A DNA stretch of 41,361 bases from JAGLTA01 sp034660735 (GTDB lineage: Bacteria > Patescibacteriota > Patescibacteriia > JAACEG01). Numbering within the stretch: position 1 is the first letter of the stretch; each line of letters starts with the position of its first letter. A program made the translations under genes and the position numbers. Positions 32,787 to 40,827 of this stretch are shown piece after piece. The notes below the pieces were generated by a model, which worked only from the letters and a program-made list of their open reading frames with translations, did not search any database and was not told the origin of the DNA. Location of the stretch: the NCBI GenBank assembly GCA_034660735.1, contig JAYEJQ010000056.1, positions 1 through 41,361 on the forward strand. The letters are read 5' to 3'.

Positions 32787-34763
32787 ATGGCAAAAATTTT
32801 AGGTATTGATCTTGGGACTACAAATTCAGCAATGGCGATTGTTGAAGGCGGAAAACCAAAGATTTTAGAAAACAAAGAAGGAAACCGCACTACGCCGTCA
32901 GTCGTGGCAGTTTCAAAAACAGGCGAACGGCTTGTCGGGCAAGTTGCTAAAAGACAGGCGGTTACAAATTCCAAAAATACGATTTTTTCAGTCAAGAGAT
33001 TAATCGGACGCCGTTTTGAAGACGAGACAATTCAAGATGACATAAAAATGGTGCCGTATAAAATAGAGAAAGCGGGAGAAGGAGTCAAGGTAAAAATGCA
33101 GGATAAAGAACATACGCCCCAAGAAATTTCTGCGATAATTTTACAGAAATTAAAAGCAGATGCAGAGGAAAAATTAGGAGAAAAAATAGAAGAGGTTGTA
33201 ATAACCGTTCCAGCATATTTTGACGACGCTCAGAGACAGGCGACAAAAGACGCTGGCGAAATAGCCGGGTTGAAAGTAAAAAGAATAATCAATGAACCGA
33301 CTGCGGCCGCGTTGGCTTACGGTTTTGATAAAAACAAAGGCGAACAAGTAGTTGTCTATGATTTAGGAGGCGGAACTTTTGATGTCTCGGTTCTTGATAT
33401 TGGCGATGATACAGTTGAAGTAAAATCCACTCATGGAGACACTCATTTAGGAGGAGATGATTTTGATCAAAGAATTATAACTTGGATTATTGATGAATTT
33501 AAAAAAGATCAAGGAATTGATTTAAGCAACGATCAATTAGCGTTGCAAAGATTAAAAGAATCCGCTGAAAAAGCAAAACACGAACTTTCAACAACAACGG
33601 AAACAGAGATCAATCAGCCGTTTATCACAACAGACGACTCAGGACCAAAGCATTTAGTGATAAAAATGACAAGAGCGAAATTAGAGGAGATTGTTGGCGA
33701 TTTAGTTGAAAAGACTTTAGAGCCTTGTAAGAAATCTTTAGAGGATGCGAAATTAAAAGTTAGCGATATTGAGCAGGTAATTTTAGTAGGAGGAATGACA
33801 AGGATGCCTTTGATTCAACAAACAGTTGAAAAATTTTTTAATAAAAAGCCGAATATTACCGTAAATCCAGACGAGGTCGTGGCTTTGGGCGCGGCTGTGC
33901 AAGCGGGAGTTTTACAAGGCGATGTAAAAGATGTTTTACTGCTTGATGTTACGCCGTTGACTTTGGGGATTGAAACATTAGGCGGAGTTTCTACGCCATT
34001 GATTGAAAAGAACACAACAATTCCAACTTCTAAAAGCCAAATTTTTTCAACAGCCGCTGACGGACAAACATCAGTTGAAATAAATGTTTCGCAAGGCGAA
34101 CGATCAATGATGACGGATAATAAAAGTTTAGGAAGGTTTATTCTTTCTGGAATTCCGCCATCACCGCGCGGCGTACCTCAGGTAGAAGTAAGTTTTGATA
34201 TTGACGCGAACGGAATTTTAAATGTTAAAGCAAAAGACAAGGCAAGCGGAAAAGAGCAATCAATTACCATTACAGCTTCATCAGGGCTTTCAAAAGAGGA
34301 AATAGAAAAAATGAAAAAAGACGCGGAAGCGCACGCCGATGACGATAAGAAAAAACGAGAAGAAACGGAAATTAAAAATGGCGCGGATTCGGCTGTTTTT
34401 CAAACCGAGAAAACACTAAAAGAGATGGGCGACAAAGTAAAACCTGAAATTAAAAAAGAGATTGACGAAAAATTAGAAGCATTGAAAAAAGTAAAAGACG
34501 GAACCGATTTTGAAGCGACAAAAAAAGCAATGGAAGATTTGACCAATTCAGTGACGAAAATCGGCGCGGAAATGTATAAAGACCAGCAAGCGCAATCAGG
34601 AATGCCAGGAGCTGAGCAAGCGGGAAAACAGGCTGGGGAAGAAAAGAAAAAAGAACCAGTTGAAGGAGAATATGAAGATGTAAATAAAGACAAAAAAGAA
34701 AACAGCGATAAAAAAGACGAGGAAAAGAAAGATGGTGAAAAGAAAGACGGTGAAAAGAAATAA
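32787..34763 (+). CDS. dnaK: Chaperone protein DnaK
   Basis: Hsp70 chaperone. 658 residues. The ATPase domain (about 1-380) has IDLGTTNSAMAI near the N-terminus, VYDLGGGTFDVSVLDIG (about 189-205) and ILVGGMTRMP. The substrate-binding domain follows the DVTPLTLGIETLGG linker region (about 388-402). The lid ends with a long Lys/Glu/Asp-rich tail carrying tandem DGEKK units after VEGEYEDV, unlike the short tail of E. coli DnaK. No CIRCE element lies upstream, so control may differ from hrcA-grpE. The 184-base upstream gap is nearly pure A/T with no clear promoter. Confidence 0.97.
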   Translation: MAKILGIDLGTTNSAMAIVEGGKPKILENKEGNRTTPSVVAVSKTGERLVGQVAKRQAVTNSKNTIFSVKRLIGRRFEDETIQDDIKMVPYKIEKAGEGVKVKMQDKEHTPQEISAIILQKLKADAEEKLGEKIEEVVITVPAYFDDAQRQATKDAGEIAGLKVKRIINEPTAAALAYGFDKNKGEQVVVYDLGGGTFDVSVLDIGDDTVEVKSTHGDTHLGGDDFDQRIITWIIDEFKKDQGIDLSNDQLALQRLKESAEKAKHELSTTTETEINQPFITTDDSGPKHLVIKMTRAKLEEIVGDLVEKTLEPCKKSLEDAKLKVSDIEQVILVGGMTRMPLIQQTVEKFFNKKPNITVNPDEVVALGAAVQAGVLQGDVKDVLLLDVTPLTLGIETLGGVSTPLIEKNTTIPTSKSQIFSTAADGQTSVEINVSQGERSMMTDNKSLGRFILSGIPPSPRGVPQVEVSFDIDANGILNVKAKDKASGKEQSITITASSGLSKEEIEKMKKDAEAHADDDKKKREETEIKNGADSAVFQTEKTLKEMGDKVKPEIKKEIDEKLEALKKVKDGTDFEATKKAMEDLTNSVTKIGAEMYKDQQAQSGMPGAEQAGKQAGEEKKKEPVEGEYEDVNKDKKENSDKKDEEKKDGEKKDGEKK

Positions 34764-34775
34764 AACTGATTATGT

Positions 34776-34803
34776 TATTGCCCGTATGAAAATACGGGCA
34801 ATA
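34776..34803 (+). terminator. Hairpin after dnaK
   Basis: TATTGCCCGTAT / ATACGGGCAATA, a perfect 12-base stem with a GAAA tetraloop, 12 bases after the dnaK stop. The T-run (TTTTTT) comes about 15 bases later, so it may be an mRNA 3'-end stabiliser or a weak terminator. Confidence 0.6.
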
Positions 34804-34833
34804 GATTTAGTTAGTTTTTTTAAGAGATAAATT

Positions 34834-34929
34834 ATGAAATGTTATTCTAAATCAACTGAAATTGTTACAAAATGTAACGGTTTAAAAATGATAGCGCCTG
34901 TGCGCGGAGGTTATAAAAAATTAAGATAA
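34834..34929 (+). CDS. Possible 31-residue small protein
   Basis: ATG-to-TAA frame between dnaK and the DUF3467 gene. It encodes a basic peptide with two cysteines (Cys3, Cys14) and the ending RGGYKKLR. Its codon choice is plausible, but it is too short to judge by sequence alone, and there is no Shine-Dalgarno. Confidence 0.3.
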   Translation: MKCYSKSTEIVTKCNGLKMIAPVRGGYKKLR

Positions 34930-34967
34930 AAATTTAAAATAGTTTAAAATAATTAAATATAAATTTT

Positions 34968-35270
34968 ATGGACAACAAACAACCGCAGCCAAAACAAGGG
35001 CAGCAGCAAATTAAAATCGCTGACAATATTCCCGGCGCGGAATACAGTAATTTGGCGAATATCAGCCATAATAAAGAAGAATTTCAGATTGTTTTTGCTA
35101 ATGTTATGCCACCGTCAGGCAGAGTAGTTGGAAAGATTATCGCTACGCCAGGACATTTTAAAAGGATTATCGCGGCAATGAAAGATAATTTAAAAAAGTA
35201 TGAAGAAAAATTCGGCGAAGTAAAGGAAGCCGCAAATTTAGGCGAAAAAGAAATTGGTTTTAAAAATTAA
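34968..35270 (+). CDS. DUF3467-family protein
   Basis: 100 residues. Gln/Lys-rich N-terminus (KQPQPKQGQQQ), then the conserved core AEYSNLANISHNKEEFQIVF (about 25-44), VMPPSGRVVGKIIATPGHFK and an amphipathic helix. This matches DUF3467, small cytoplasmic proteins common in bacteria and of unknown function. It sits between dnaK and dnaJ, eight bases before the dnaJ start, so it is probably co-transcribed with dnaJ. A role linked to the chaperone system is only an inference from position. Confidence 0.85.
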   Translation: MDNKQPQPKQGQQQIKIADNIPGAEYSNLANISHNKEEFQIVFANVMPPSGRVVGKIIATPGHFKRIIAAMKDNLKKYEEKFGEVKEAANLGEKEIGFKN

Positions 35271-35278
35271 TAAATTTT

Positions 35279-36370
35279 ATGCAAAAAGATTATTATAATA
35301 TATTAGGGGTTAATAAAAGTTCATCAGCTGACGAAATTAAAAAAGCTTTTCGGAAATTAGCGCACAAGTATCATCCAGACAAAAAAGGCGGGGACGAGAC
35401 AAAATTTAAAGAGATAAACGAGGCTTACCAAGTTTTATCAAATCCGCAAAAAAAACAGCAATACGACCAATTCGGACAGACGTTTGACCAAACTCAGGCA
35501 GGCGGAGAAGGATTTAGCGGGTTTGACGATTTTAGCGGATTTTCTGGATTTAATTCTGGATTTAGTTCAGGCGGCGGTGTTGAGTTTGATTTGGGGGATA
35601 TTTTAGGCGATTTTTTCGGAGGCGGAAGAAAAACAGGAAGGGCTGCGAGAGGCAGAGATATTCAAGCAGATATAACTATAGAATTTTTAGAGATGATAAC
35701 TGGCGCGGAAAAAGAGATTGAGATTTTTAAAAATTCGGTTTGCGATAACTGCGGCGGGACAGGCGATGATCCTAAAAGTGAACAAAAAATTTGTTCAACC
35801 TGTAACGGGAAAGGCGAGATAAAAAAAATGCGTCAGACAATGTTCGGATCCATGGCAACATCCGCGATCTGCCCAGACTGTAATGGAGAAGGAAAAATTG
35901 CCTCAAAAAAATGCGAGGTTTGCAAAGGTACCGGCGTTATAAAAGAGAAAGAAAAAATTAAAATCAAAATTCCAATGGGAATAAACGAAGGGGAAAGCAT
36001 AAGAATATCTGGAAAAGGCGAAGCAATCAAAAAAGGCGCGGCAGGCGATTTATATATAGTTATTCATATTAGACAAGGTACTGAATTTTTAAGAGTTGGC
36101 GATGATATCAATACAGTGAAGCTGATAAAATTAACGCAGGCTATTTTGGGCGATAAAATAGAAGTTGACACTCCCGAAGGAAAGGTTAAGTTAAAAATTC
36201 CAGAAGGGATAGAATCAGGAACTGAATTTCGCTTGAGAGGAAAGGGAATTCCGCATTTAAGAGGTTTTGGAAGAGGCGATTTAATAATTAAAATCATAAT
36301 AACAATTCCAAAACGGCTCACGCGAGCGCAGAAAAAAATAATAAAAGAATTAGAAAAAGAAGGATTATAA
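35279..36370 (+). CDS. dnaJ: Chaperone protein DnaJ
   Basis: Hsp40 partner of DnaK, stimulating its ATPase and delivering substrates. 363 residues. J domain (about 1-65) with the essential HPD in KYHPDKKGG; Gly/Phe-rich linker (about 75-115); four zinc-binding repeats CDNCGGTG, CSTCNGKG, CPDCNGEG and CEVCKGTG (about 154-225); C-terminal substrate domains to the end. This is a full type I DnaJ. The start ATG follows AATAAATTTT. Confidence 0.97.
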   Translation: MQKDYYNILGVNKSSSADEIKKAFRKLAHKYHPDKKGGDETKFKEINEAYQVLSNPQKKQQYDQFGQTFDQTQAGGEGFSGFDDFSGFSGFNSGFSSGGGVEFDLGDILGDFFGGGRKTGRAARGRDIQADITIEFLEMITGAEKEIEIFKNSVCDNCGGTGDDPKSEQKICSTCNGKGEIKKMRQTMFGSMATSAICPDCNGEGKIASKKCEVCKGTGVIKEKEKIKIKIPMGINEGESIRISGKGEAIKKGAAGDLYIVIHIRQGTEFLRVGDDINTVKLIKLTQAILGDKIEVDTPEGKVKLKIPEGIESGTEFRLRGKGIPHLRGFGRGDLIIKIIITIPKRLTRAQKKIIKELEKEGL

Positions 36371-36375
36371 GTAAA

Positions 36376-36401
36376 TTGACATATTTTTTATCTGTGATAA
36401 T
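36376..36401 (+). promoter_or_regulatory. Probable promoter of rpsB
   Basis: TTGACA (36376-36381) and TGTGATAAT, an extended -10 with GATAAT at 36396-36401. The 14-base spacer is short, which the extended -10 could offset. It leaves a leader of about 130 bases before rpsB. Confidence 0.5.
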
Positions 36402-36430
36402 CTTTAATTGTAAGTTTAATAATCAATCAT

Positions 36431-36489
36431 ATTCTCAAGGATAAACTCCTCCCTATAATAGGGCAATAGAGAATAGAAGTTGTTTTTTT
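36431..36489 (+). promoter_or_regulatory. Structured rpsB leader, possible attenuator
   Basis: Outer stem ATTCTC (36431-36436) with GAGAAT (36469-36474), enclosing a small hairpin CCCTATAATAGGG. A run of seven T follows at 36483-36489. A hairpin plus T-run in the leader of a ribosomal protein gene is the layout of feedback control by the encoded protein, but no known S2 leader motif is claimed. Confidence 0.45.
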
Positions 36490-36536
36490 ATTATTTAATT
36501 TTTTGAATATAAAAAAATAAAAAAAGGAGAAAATTT

Positions 36537-37250
36537 ATGACAAAAATACCAGACACTTTAAAGATGTTAAAAGCAGGGTTGCATTTCGGGCATCGCTCCT
36601 CAAAATGGCATCCTAAAATGAAACCTTATATCTTTACAACTCGTAATGATATACACATCATTGATTTAGAAAAAACAAGAAAGGCGCTAAAAAATGCCTG
36701 TGAATTTATTGAAGATTTATCAGCAAAAGACGGTGTTATCCTATTTTTAGGAAGCAAGCCACAGATTAAAGAGTTAGTAAGAAAAAAAGCGATAGAAGCG
36801 AATTCTCCATCTGTTGTAGATCGCTGGCTTGGCGGAACCATTACTAATTTCTTTATTATTTCTCAAGTTATAAATAAATATAACAATCTAAAAAAAGAGA
36901 AGGAGGATGGCGGATGGGACGAAAAATATACTAAAAAAGAACAGGTTGTATTAAGAAAAGAAGTAGAAAGGCTTGAAAAAAAAGTCGGGGGAATAAAAAA
37001 TTTAAAAAAAATCCCTGACGCTATTTTTATAATTGACTGCAAGAACGAAAAAACAGCTTTAAACGAAGCAAAATTAAAAAAAGTCCCTGTTATCGCTTTA
37101 TGTGATACAAACATCAATCCAGATGGCATTGATTATGTAATTCCAGGAAATGACGATTCCATTAAAGGCATAGAGATGATTTTGGGTTTAGTGGTTGAAG
37201 CTATTAAAAATGGGCGGAATAAACCTATTAATCAAAAAAATAATAAATAG
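36537..37250 (+). CDS. rpsB: 30S ribosomal protein S2
   Basis: Small-subunit protein uS2. 237 residues, normal length. Hallmarks: LKAGLHFGHRSSKWHPKMKPYIF (about 11-33; here a single family block), IHIIDLEKT, FLGSKPQIKELV, DRWLGGTITNF, and the C-terminal VIALCDTNINPDGIDYVIPGND. A clear Shine-Dalgarno (AAAGGAGAAAATTT) precedes the ATG. The TAG stop at 37248 is also the first three bases of a type D element. Confidence 0.97.
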   Translation: MTKIPDTLKMLKAGLHFGHRSSKWHPKMKPYIFTTRNDIHIIDLEKTRKALKNACEFIEDLSAKDGVILFLGSKPQIKELVRKKAIEANSPSVVDRWLGGTITNFFIISQVINKYNNLKKEKEDGGWDEKYTKKEQVVLRKEVERLEKKVGGIKNLKKIPDAIFIIDCKNEKTALNEAKLKKVPVIALCDTNINPDGIDYVIPGNDDSIKGIEMILGLVVEAIKNGRNKPINQKNNK

Positions 37251-37431
37251 ACTTGTCGCATAATAACTTTTTACTGCGATTTTCCCTCCAAAGGAGGACA
37301 GGCATATTTTGGTCAAATTTTTTATCCACCCTATCGCGAGAAGGGGGATGAAATATTTGCCTCAAAATCTGAAAATCTCGCGGAATTTATCCCGTATTCG
37401 CTACGGGGAAATTTATTATGCGACAGGTCTA
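37248..37431. repeat. Type D element between rpsB and tsf
   Basis: Ends TAGACTTGTCGCATAATAA and TTTATTATGCGACAGGTCTA are near-perfect inverted repeats. The left TAG is the rpsB stop codon. The interior differs from other copies (TTTTCCCTCCAAAGGAGG, and CCCGTATTCGCTACGGGG at the core position). Transcribed between rpsB and tsf, it would form a long hairpin. Confidence 0.85.
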
Positions 37432-37457
37432 ATAATTTTATTTCAAATAAATTTATG

Positions 37458-38228
37458 ATGGAAAAAATTAAAAAATTAAGAGGAATCACTGGCGCTGGTA
37501 TTGTTGATTGCAAAAGCGCGCTTAGCGAAGCAGAAGGAGATATTGATAAAGCCGTTGATTATTTAAGAAAAAAAGGCGCGATTAAAGCGGCCAAAAAAGC
37601 AGATCGCGAAACAAATGAAGGCTTAACCGCCATAGCTATGTCTGATGATAATAAAAAAGCCAGTATAATTAAGATTTACTGCGAAACTGATTTTGTGGCG
37701 CGAAATGAAGATTTTATCAATTTTGTAAAAGATATTGCCGAACGCGGTTTATCAGAAAGCGCGGAAGAATATTTTAATGGCAAGAAAGAAGAAATGATTT
37801 TAAAAATCGGAGAAAATATAACTTTCGGCGAAAGCAAAATAATAGAAGGCGAATATCTTGCCTCTTATATTCATTCAAATAAAAAAGTCGCGAGTGTTGT
37901 TAGTTTTAATAAAACCATAGACGAAGCAACAGCAAAAGATATCGCGATGCAGGTTGTAGCGATGAATCCGTCTTTTATAAGTCCTGACGAAGTTCCAGAA
38001 AGCGAGAAAGAAAAAGAAAAAGAGATTTATCGCGAGCAACTATTGAAACAAGGAAAACCAGAAAATATAATTGACAATATTTTAATCGGAAAAATCAATA
38101 AATACTGCGAGGAGATCTGCCTATTAAAACAGCCTTTTATTAAAGACGACAAAAAAATAGTTGAGCAGATTTTAAAAGAAGCAGACGTTGACGCTAAAAT
38201 CGTTAAGTTCATAAAATGCGAGTTGTAA
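37458..38228 (+). CDS. tsf: Translation elongation factor Ts
   Basis: Guanine-nucleotide exchange factor for EF-Tu. 256 residues from the second ATG of an ATG-ATG pair (37455 is equally possible). The N-terminal UBA-like domain has KKLRGITGAGIVDCKSALSE (about 4-23). Then comes the core YCETDFVARNEDF with the TDFVARN contact motif, then the dimerisation domain. It follows rpsB as in most bacteria. Confidence 0.97.
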   Translation: MEKIKKLRGITGAGIVDCKSALSEAEGDIDKAVDYLRKKGAIKAAKKADRETNEGLTAIAMSDDNKKASIIKIYCETDFVARNEDFINFVKDIAERGLSESAEEYFNGKKEEMILKIGENITFGESKIIEGEYLASYIHSNKKVASVVSFNKTIDEATAKDIAMQVVAMNPSFISPDEVPESEKEKEKEIYREQLLKQGKPENIIDNILIGKINKYCEEICLLKQPFIKDDKKIVEQILKEADVDAKIVKFIKCEL

Positions 38229-38238
38229 AATTAAAATT

Positions 38239-38511
38239 ATGAAAAAATCATTAAAATTATTTAAAAATTTTTTTGGTGAAATTATATTGACAATCGGAAC
38301 AGGAATATTTTTTTATAATATTTTTAATTTTTCTAATAAAATACAGTGTGAAAAGGCTGGTTCAATTGGTAGAAATAGAGCAGGCAATGAGTTAGCAGAC
38401 AATTTAGATTGTGTAGTGGCGTATCATTATAATTCGGATGTTTTATTATTAATTTCTATTGGAGTAATGCTAATTGTTGCTGGAATTTTAATAATTAGAA
38501 ACAAAAAATAA
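38239..38511 (+). CDS. Small two-helix membrane protein
   Basis: 90 residues with hydrophobic helices near 14-32 and 66-84. A polar loop between them contains two cysteines (QCEKAGSIGRN ... LDCVVAY). It starts ten bases after tsf, so it may be read from the rpsB-tsf transcript. No family recognised. Confidence 0.6.
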   Translation: MKKSLKLFKNFFGEIILTIGTGIFFYNIFNFSNKIQCEKAGSIGRNRAGNELADNLDCVVAYHYNSDVLLLISIGVMLIVAGILIIRNKK

Positions 38512-38515
38512 AAAT

Positions 38516-38600
38516 TGTCATCCTGAATTTAGTTCAGGACCTGCCCGATTGCCTTGCATTAAGGCGGACTGGTCTGTCACTACTTATCGCTAAATTATAA
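38516..38600. repeat. Type C element, shortened copy
   Basis: Left arm TGTCATCCTGAATTTAGTTC, then GCCCGATTGCCTTGCATTAA as in the nested 23S copy, and CACTACTTATCGCTAAATTA. The right arm is absent. It lies between the tsf-linked membrane gene and hicBA. Confidence 0.65.
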
Positions 38601-38646
38601 TCAAATTATTAAATATTGATTTTATAATTTTGTAAATTTTAAAAAT

Positions 38647-38871
38647 ATGAAAAGTTCATTTTTCACAATATATATTGAACAAGACGAAGATGGAACATTT
38701 ATCGGATCTATCCCGTCTATCCCAAGTTGCTACGCGCAAGGAGAGACACAAGAAGAAATGCTTAAAAATTTACGGCAAGTCTTTAGACTTTGCGTTAGAA
38801 ATACAAATTTTTTAGAATCACCCAAGACTAAATTTATTGGAATACAAAATTTAAAATTATCGTATGCCTAA
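38647..38871 (+). CDS. hicB: HicB-family antitoxin
   Basis: 74 residues with the partial RNase-H-like HicB fold: FTIYIEQDEDGTFIGSIPSI then PSCYAQGETQEEMLKNL (about 8-45). This short form has no added DNA-binding domain. It is expected to bind and neutralise HicA. It overlaps hicA by eight bases in the order antitoxin-toxin. Confidence 0.85.
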   Translation: MKSSFFTIYIEQDEDGTFIGSIPSIPSCYAQGETQEEMLKNLRQVFRLCVRNTNFLESPKTKFIGIQNLKLSYA

Positions 38872-39097
38872 ACTTATTCCGATTAAATTTAAAAGGTTTG
38901 TTAAAATTCTTAATAAACTTGGGTTTTCAAAACGCGACGCGGAAGGATCACATATATTTTTTAAACATTTAGACGGACGGACAACAGTCGTTCCAAATTG
39001 TAAAAAAGACATAAGCAAAGGGCTTCTTAAAAAAATATTAAATGACATTAAATTATCTGTTGAAGAATATGAAAAATTAAGAAGAAAAAATATATAA
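38864..39097 (+). CDS. hicA: HicA-family mRNA interferase toxin
   Basis: 77 residues with the double-stranded-RNA-binding-like HicA fold. The motif AEGSHIFFKHLDGRTTVVP (about 27-45) contains the catalytic His of the GSH signature. The helix DISKGLLKKILNDI follows. HicA toxins cleave mRNA and stop translation. The hicBA pair sits between tsf and pyrH, which are neighbours in many bacteria, so it looks like an insertion. The pyrH start follows five bases after the stop. Confidence 0.9.
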   Translation: MPKLIPIKFKRFVKILNKLGFSKRDAEGSHIFFKHLDGRTTVVPNCKKDISKGLLKKILNDIKLSVEEYEKLRRKNI

Positions 39098-39102
39098 TTT
39101 TT

Positions 39103-39807
39103 ATGAAATATAAACGAGTGCTTTTAAAAATTTCAGGCGAGATGTTCGCAGGTAAAAAAGATACTGGTATTGATTTTGATGCTGTTAAAATTGTCGCGCG
39201 AGAAATAGCCGCAATTCGTAAATTAGGCGCTCAAGTTGCTATAGTTGTCGGCGGAGGAAATATTTTTCGCGGACGATTTGTAAGAGATAAAGAAATTGAC
39301 AGAGCGACAGCGGATTATATGGGGATGGTTTCAACGATGCCGAACGCGCTTGCGTTGCAAGGAATTTTAGAGAGAGAAGAAAAAATTGACACAAGAGTTC
39401 AATCAGCAATTACAATGATGGAAGTTTCAGAACCGTATATTCGCCGTCGCGGAATCAGGCATTTAGAAAAAAATAGAGTTATTATTTTAGCATGCGGATC
39501 TGGTAATCCATATTTTACAACAGATACAGCTGCGTCTTTAAGAGCGTTGGAATTACGATGTGATGTTATTTTAAAAATAACAAAAGTTGACGGAGTTTAT
39601 TCATCTGATCCTGAAAAAAATAAAAAAGCGAAAAAATTTAGCAAACTTTCATTTAAACAAGCATTATTAAAAAATCTGCGAATAATGGACTTGACTGCTT
39701 TTACTCTTTGTATGGATAATAACCTGCCAATTTTAGTTTTTAAATTTGACAGCAACAACCTAAAAAAAGTTATTCAAGGGGAAAAAATCGGGACATTAAT
39801 TTATTAA
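39103..39807 (+). CDS. pyrH: Uridylate kinase
   Basis: UMP kinase, making UDP for RNA and wall precursors. 234 residues, the normal length. Motifs: LLKISGEMFAG (6-16), VVGGGNIFRG near 47, the ATADYMGMVSTMPNALALQ stretch near 67-85, and CGSGNPYFTTDTAASLRA near 129. Gene order rpsB-tsf-pyrH is conserved here apart from the inserted genes. The usual next gene, frr, is missing, with ricT in its place. Confidence 0.96.
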   Translation: MKYKRVLLKISGEMFAGKKDTGIDFDAVKIVAREIAAIRKLGAQVAIVVGGGNIFRGRFVRDKEIDRATADYMGMVSTMPNALALQGILEREEKIDTRVQSAITMMEVSEPYIRRRGIRHLEKNRVIILACGSGNPYFTTDTAASLRALELRCDVILKITKVDGVYSSDPEKNKKAKKFSKLSFKQALLKNLRIMDLTAFTLCMDNNLPILVFKFDSNNLKKVIQGEKIGTLIY

Positions 39808-39882
39808 AATATTTAAACATTCTAACAGTTAAACATCTTAACATTTTTTAAATTTTTTGTTATCGTGTTAATATGATATTAT

Positions 39883-40677
39883 ATGCAAATCGCCGAAGTT
39901 CAATTTTACCCATGGGATAAAGTCTATGATTTTAATATAGGCAACAACAATGTTATTATTAAAGATAAAGTTATAGTGCAAACGGAAATAGGAATAGAGA
40001 TTGGGGAAATTAAAAATATTAAAAATATAGATGAGAGTTTAATGGATATTGGCAGAATTAAAACAATTCTAAGAAAAGCCAATAAAATTGATCGGCAAAA
40101 AGCGGATGAAAAACAAAAAAAAGCAAAAGAAGCGATAAAATATTGCAAACAAATTGCTGAGGAATACAATTTACCGATCAAAATAGTATGCGCGTATCTT
40201 TCTTTTGATAATAGCCGCCTTCTTTTCGTGTTTACGGCCGAAGGCAGAATTGATTTTCGCGAATTAGTTAAAAAATTGACTAAGCATTTTCAAAAATCTA
40301 TTAGAATGCAGCAGATTGGAACAAGAGACGAGGCGAGAACGGCTGGCGGATTAGGTTTTTGCGGAAGAGAATTTTGCTGTATGAGGATGCTTAAAAAGAT
40401 TGATAATATTCATTCGGATTTATTAAGATTGCAGCAATTAGAAAATAAAGCGTCAGAGAGGGTATCTGGATGCTGTGGCAGATTGTTGTGTTGCTTATCT
40501 TATGAACAGAAAGCGTATGAAAAATGTTTAAAGGGTATGCCAAAAATAGGAGATATTGTAAAATATGAAAGAAAAAAGATGACAGTCGTAGGAACGCAAA
40601 TTTTAAACAGAATAGTCAAAATTAAAGACAGTGAAAAAAACATTATTGCGGTTCCTGTTGACAAAATTCAGCAATAA
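39883..40677 (+). CDS. PSP1/RicT-family protein
   Basis: 264 residues. The PSP1 domain (about 50-200) contains AYLSFDNSRLLFVFTAEGRI followed by DFRELVKKL. The cysteine signatures are GFCGREFCCMRML and SGCCGRLLCCLSYE, which in Bacillus RicT (YaaT) hold an iron-sulfur cluster in the Y complex that adjusts RNase Y. Neither RicA nor RicF is visible here. The C-terminal part is a small beta domain. Confidence 0.9.
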   Translation: MQIAEVQFYPWDKVYDFNIGNNNVIIKDKVIVQTEIGIEIGEIKNIKNIDESLMDIGRIKTILRKANKIDRQKADEKQKKAKEAIKYCKQIAEEYNLPIKIVCAYLSFDNSRLLFVFTAEGRIDFRELVKKLTKHFQKSIRMQQIGTRDEARTAGGLGFCGREFCCMRMLKKIDNIHSDLLRLQQLENKASERVSGCCGRLLCCLSYEQKAYEKCLKGMPKIGDIVKYERKKMTVVGTQILNRIVKIKDSEKNIIAVPVDKIQQ

Positions 40678-40701
40678 TCTAAGATTATTAAATAAGTTTA
40701 T

Positions 40702-40777
40702 TCTGAGATAGCTCAATTGGTAGAGCAACTGGCTGTTAACCAGTAGGTTGTGGGTTCGAGTCCCACTCTCAGAGCCA
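40702..40777 (+). tRNA. tRNA-Asn (GTT)
   Basis: Acceptor TCTGAGA pairs with TCTCAGA. Anticodon stem ACTGG/CCAGT with loop CTGTTAA gives GTT. T-arm GTGGGTTCGAGTCCCAC. Discriminator G, followed by encoded CCA, unlike the other tRNAs in this window. Confidence 0.95.
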
Positions 40778-40827
40778 AATAATTTTTAATTAAGGGATTG
40801 CGCTTAGTGGCAGCCCGAAATATTTAT

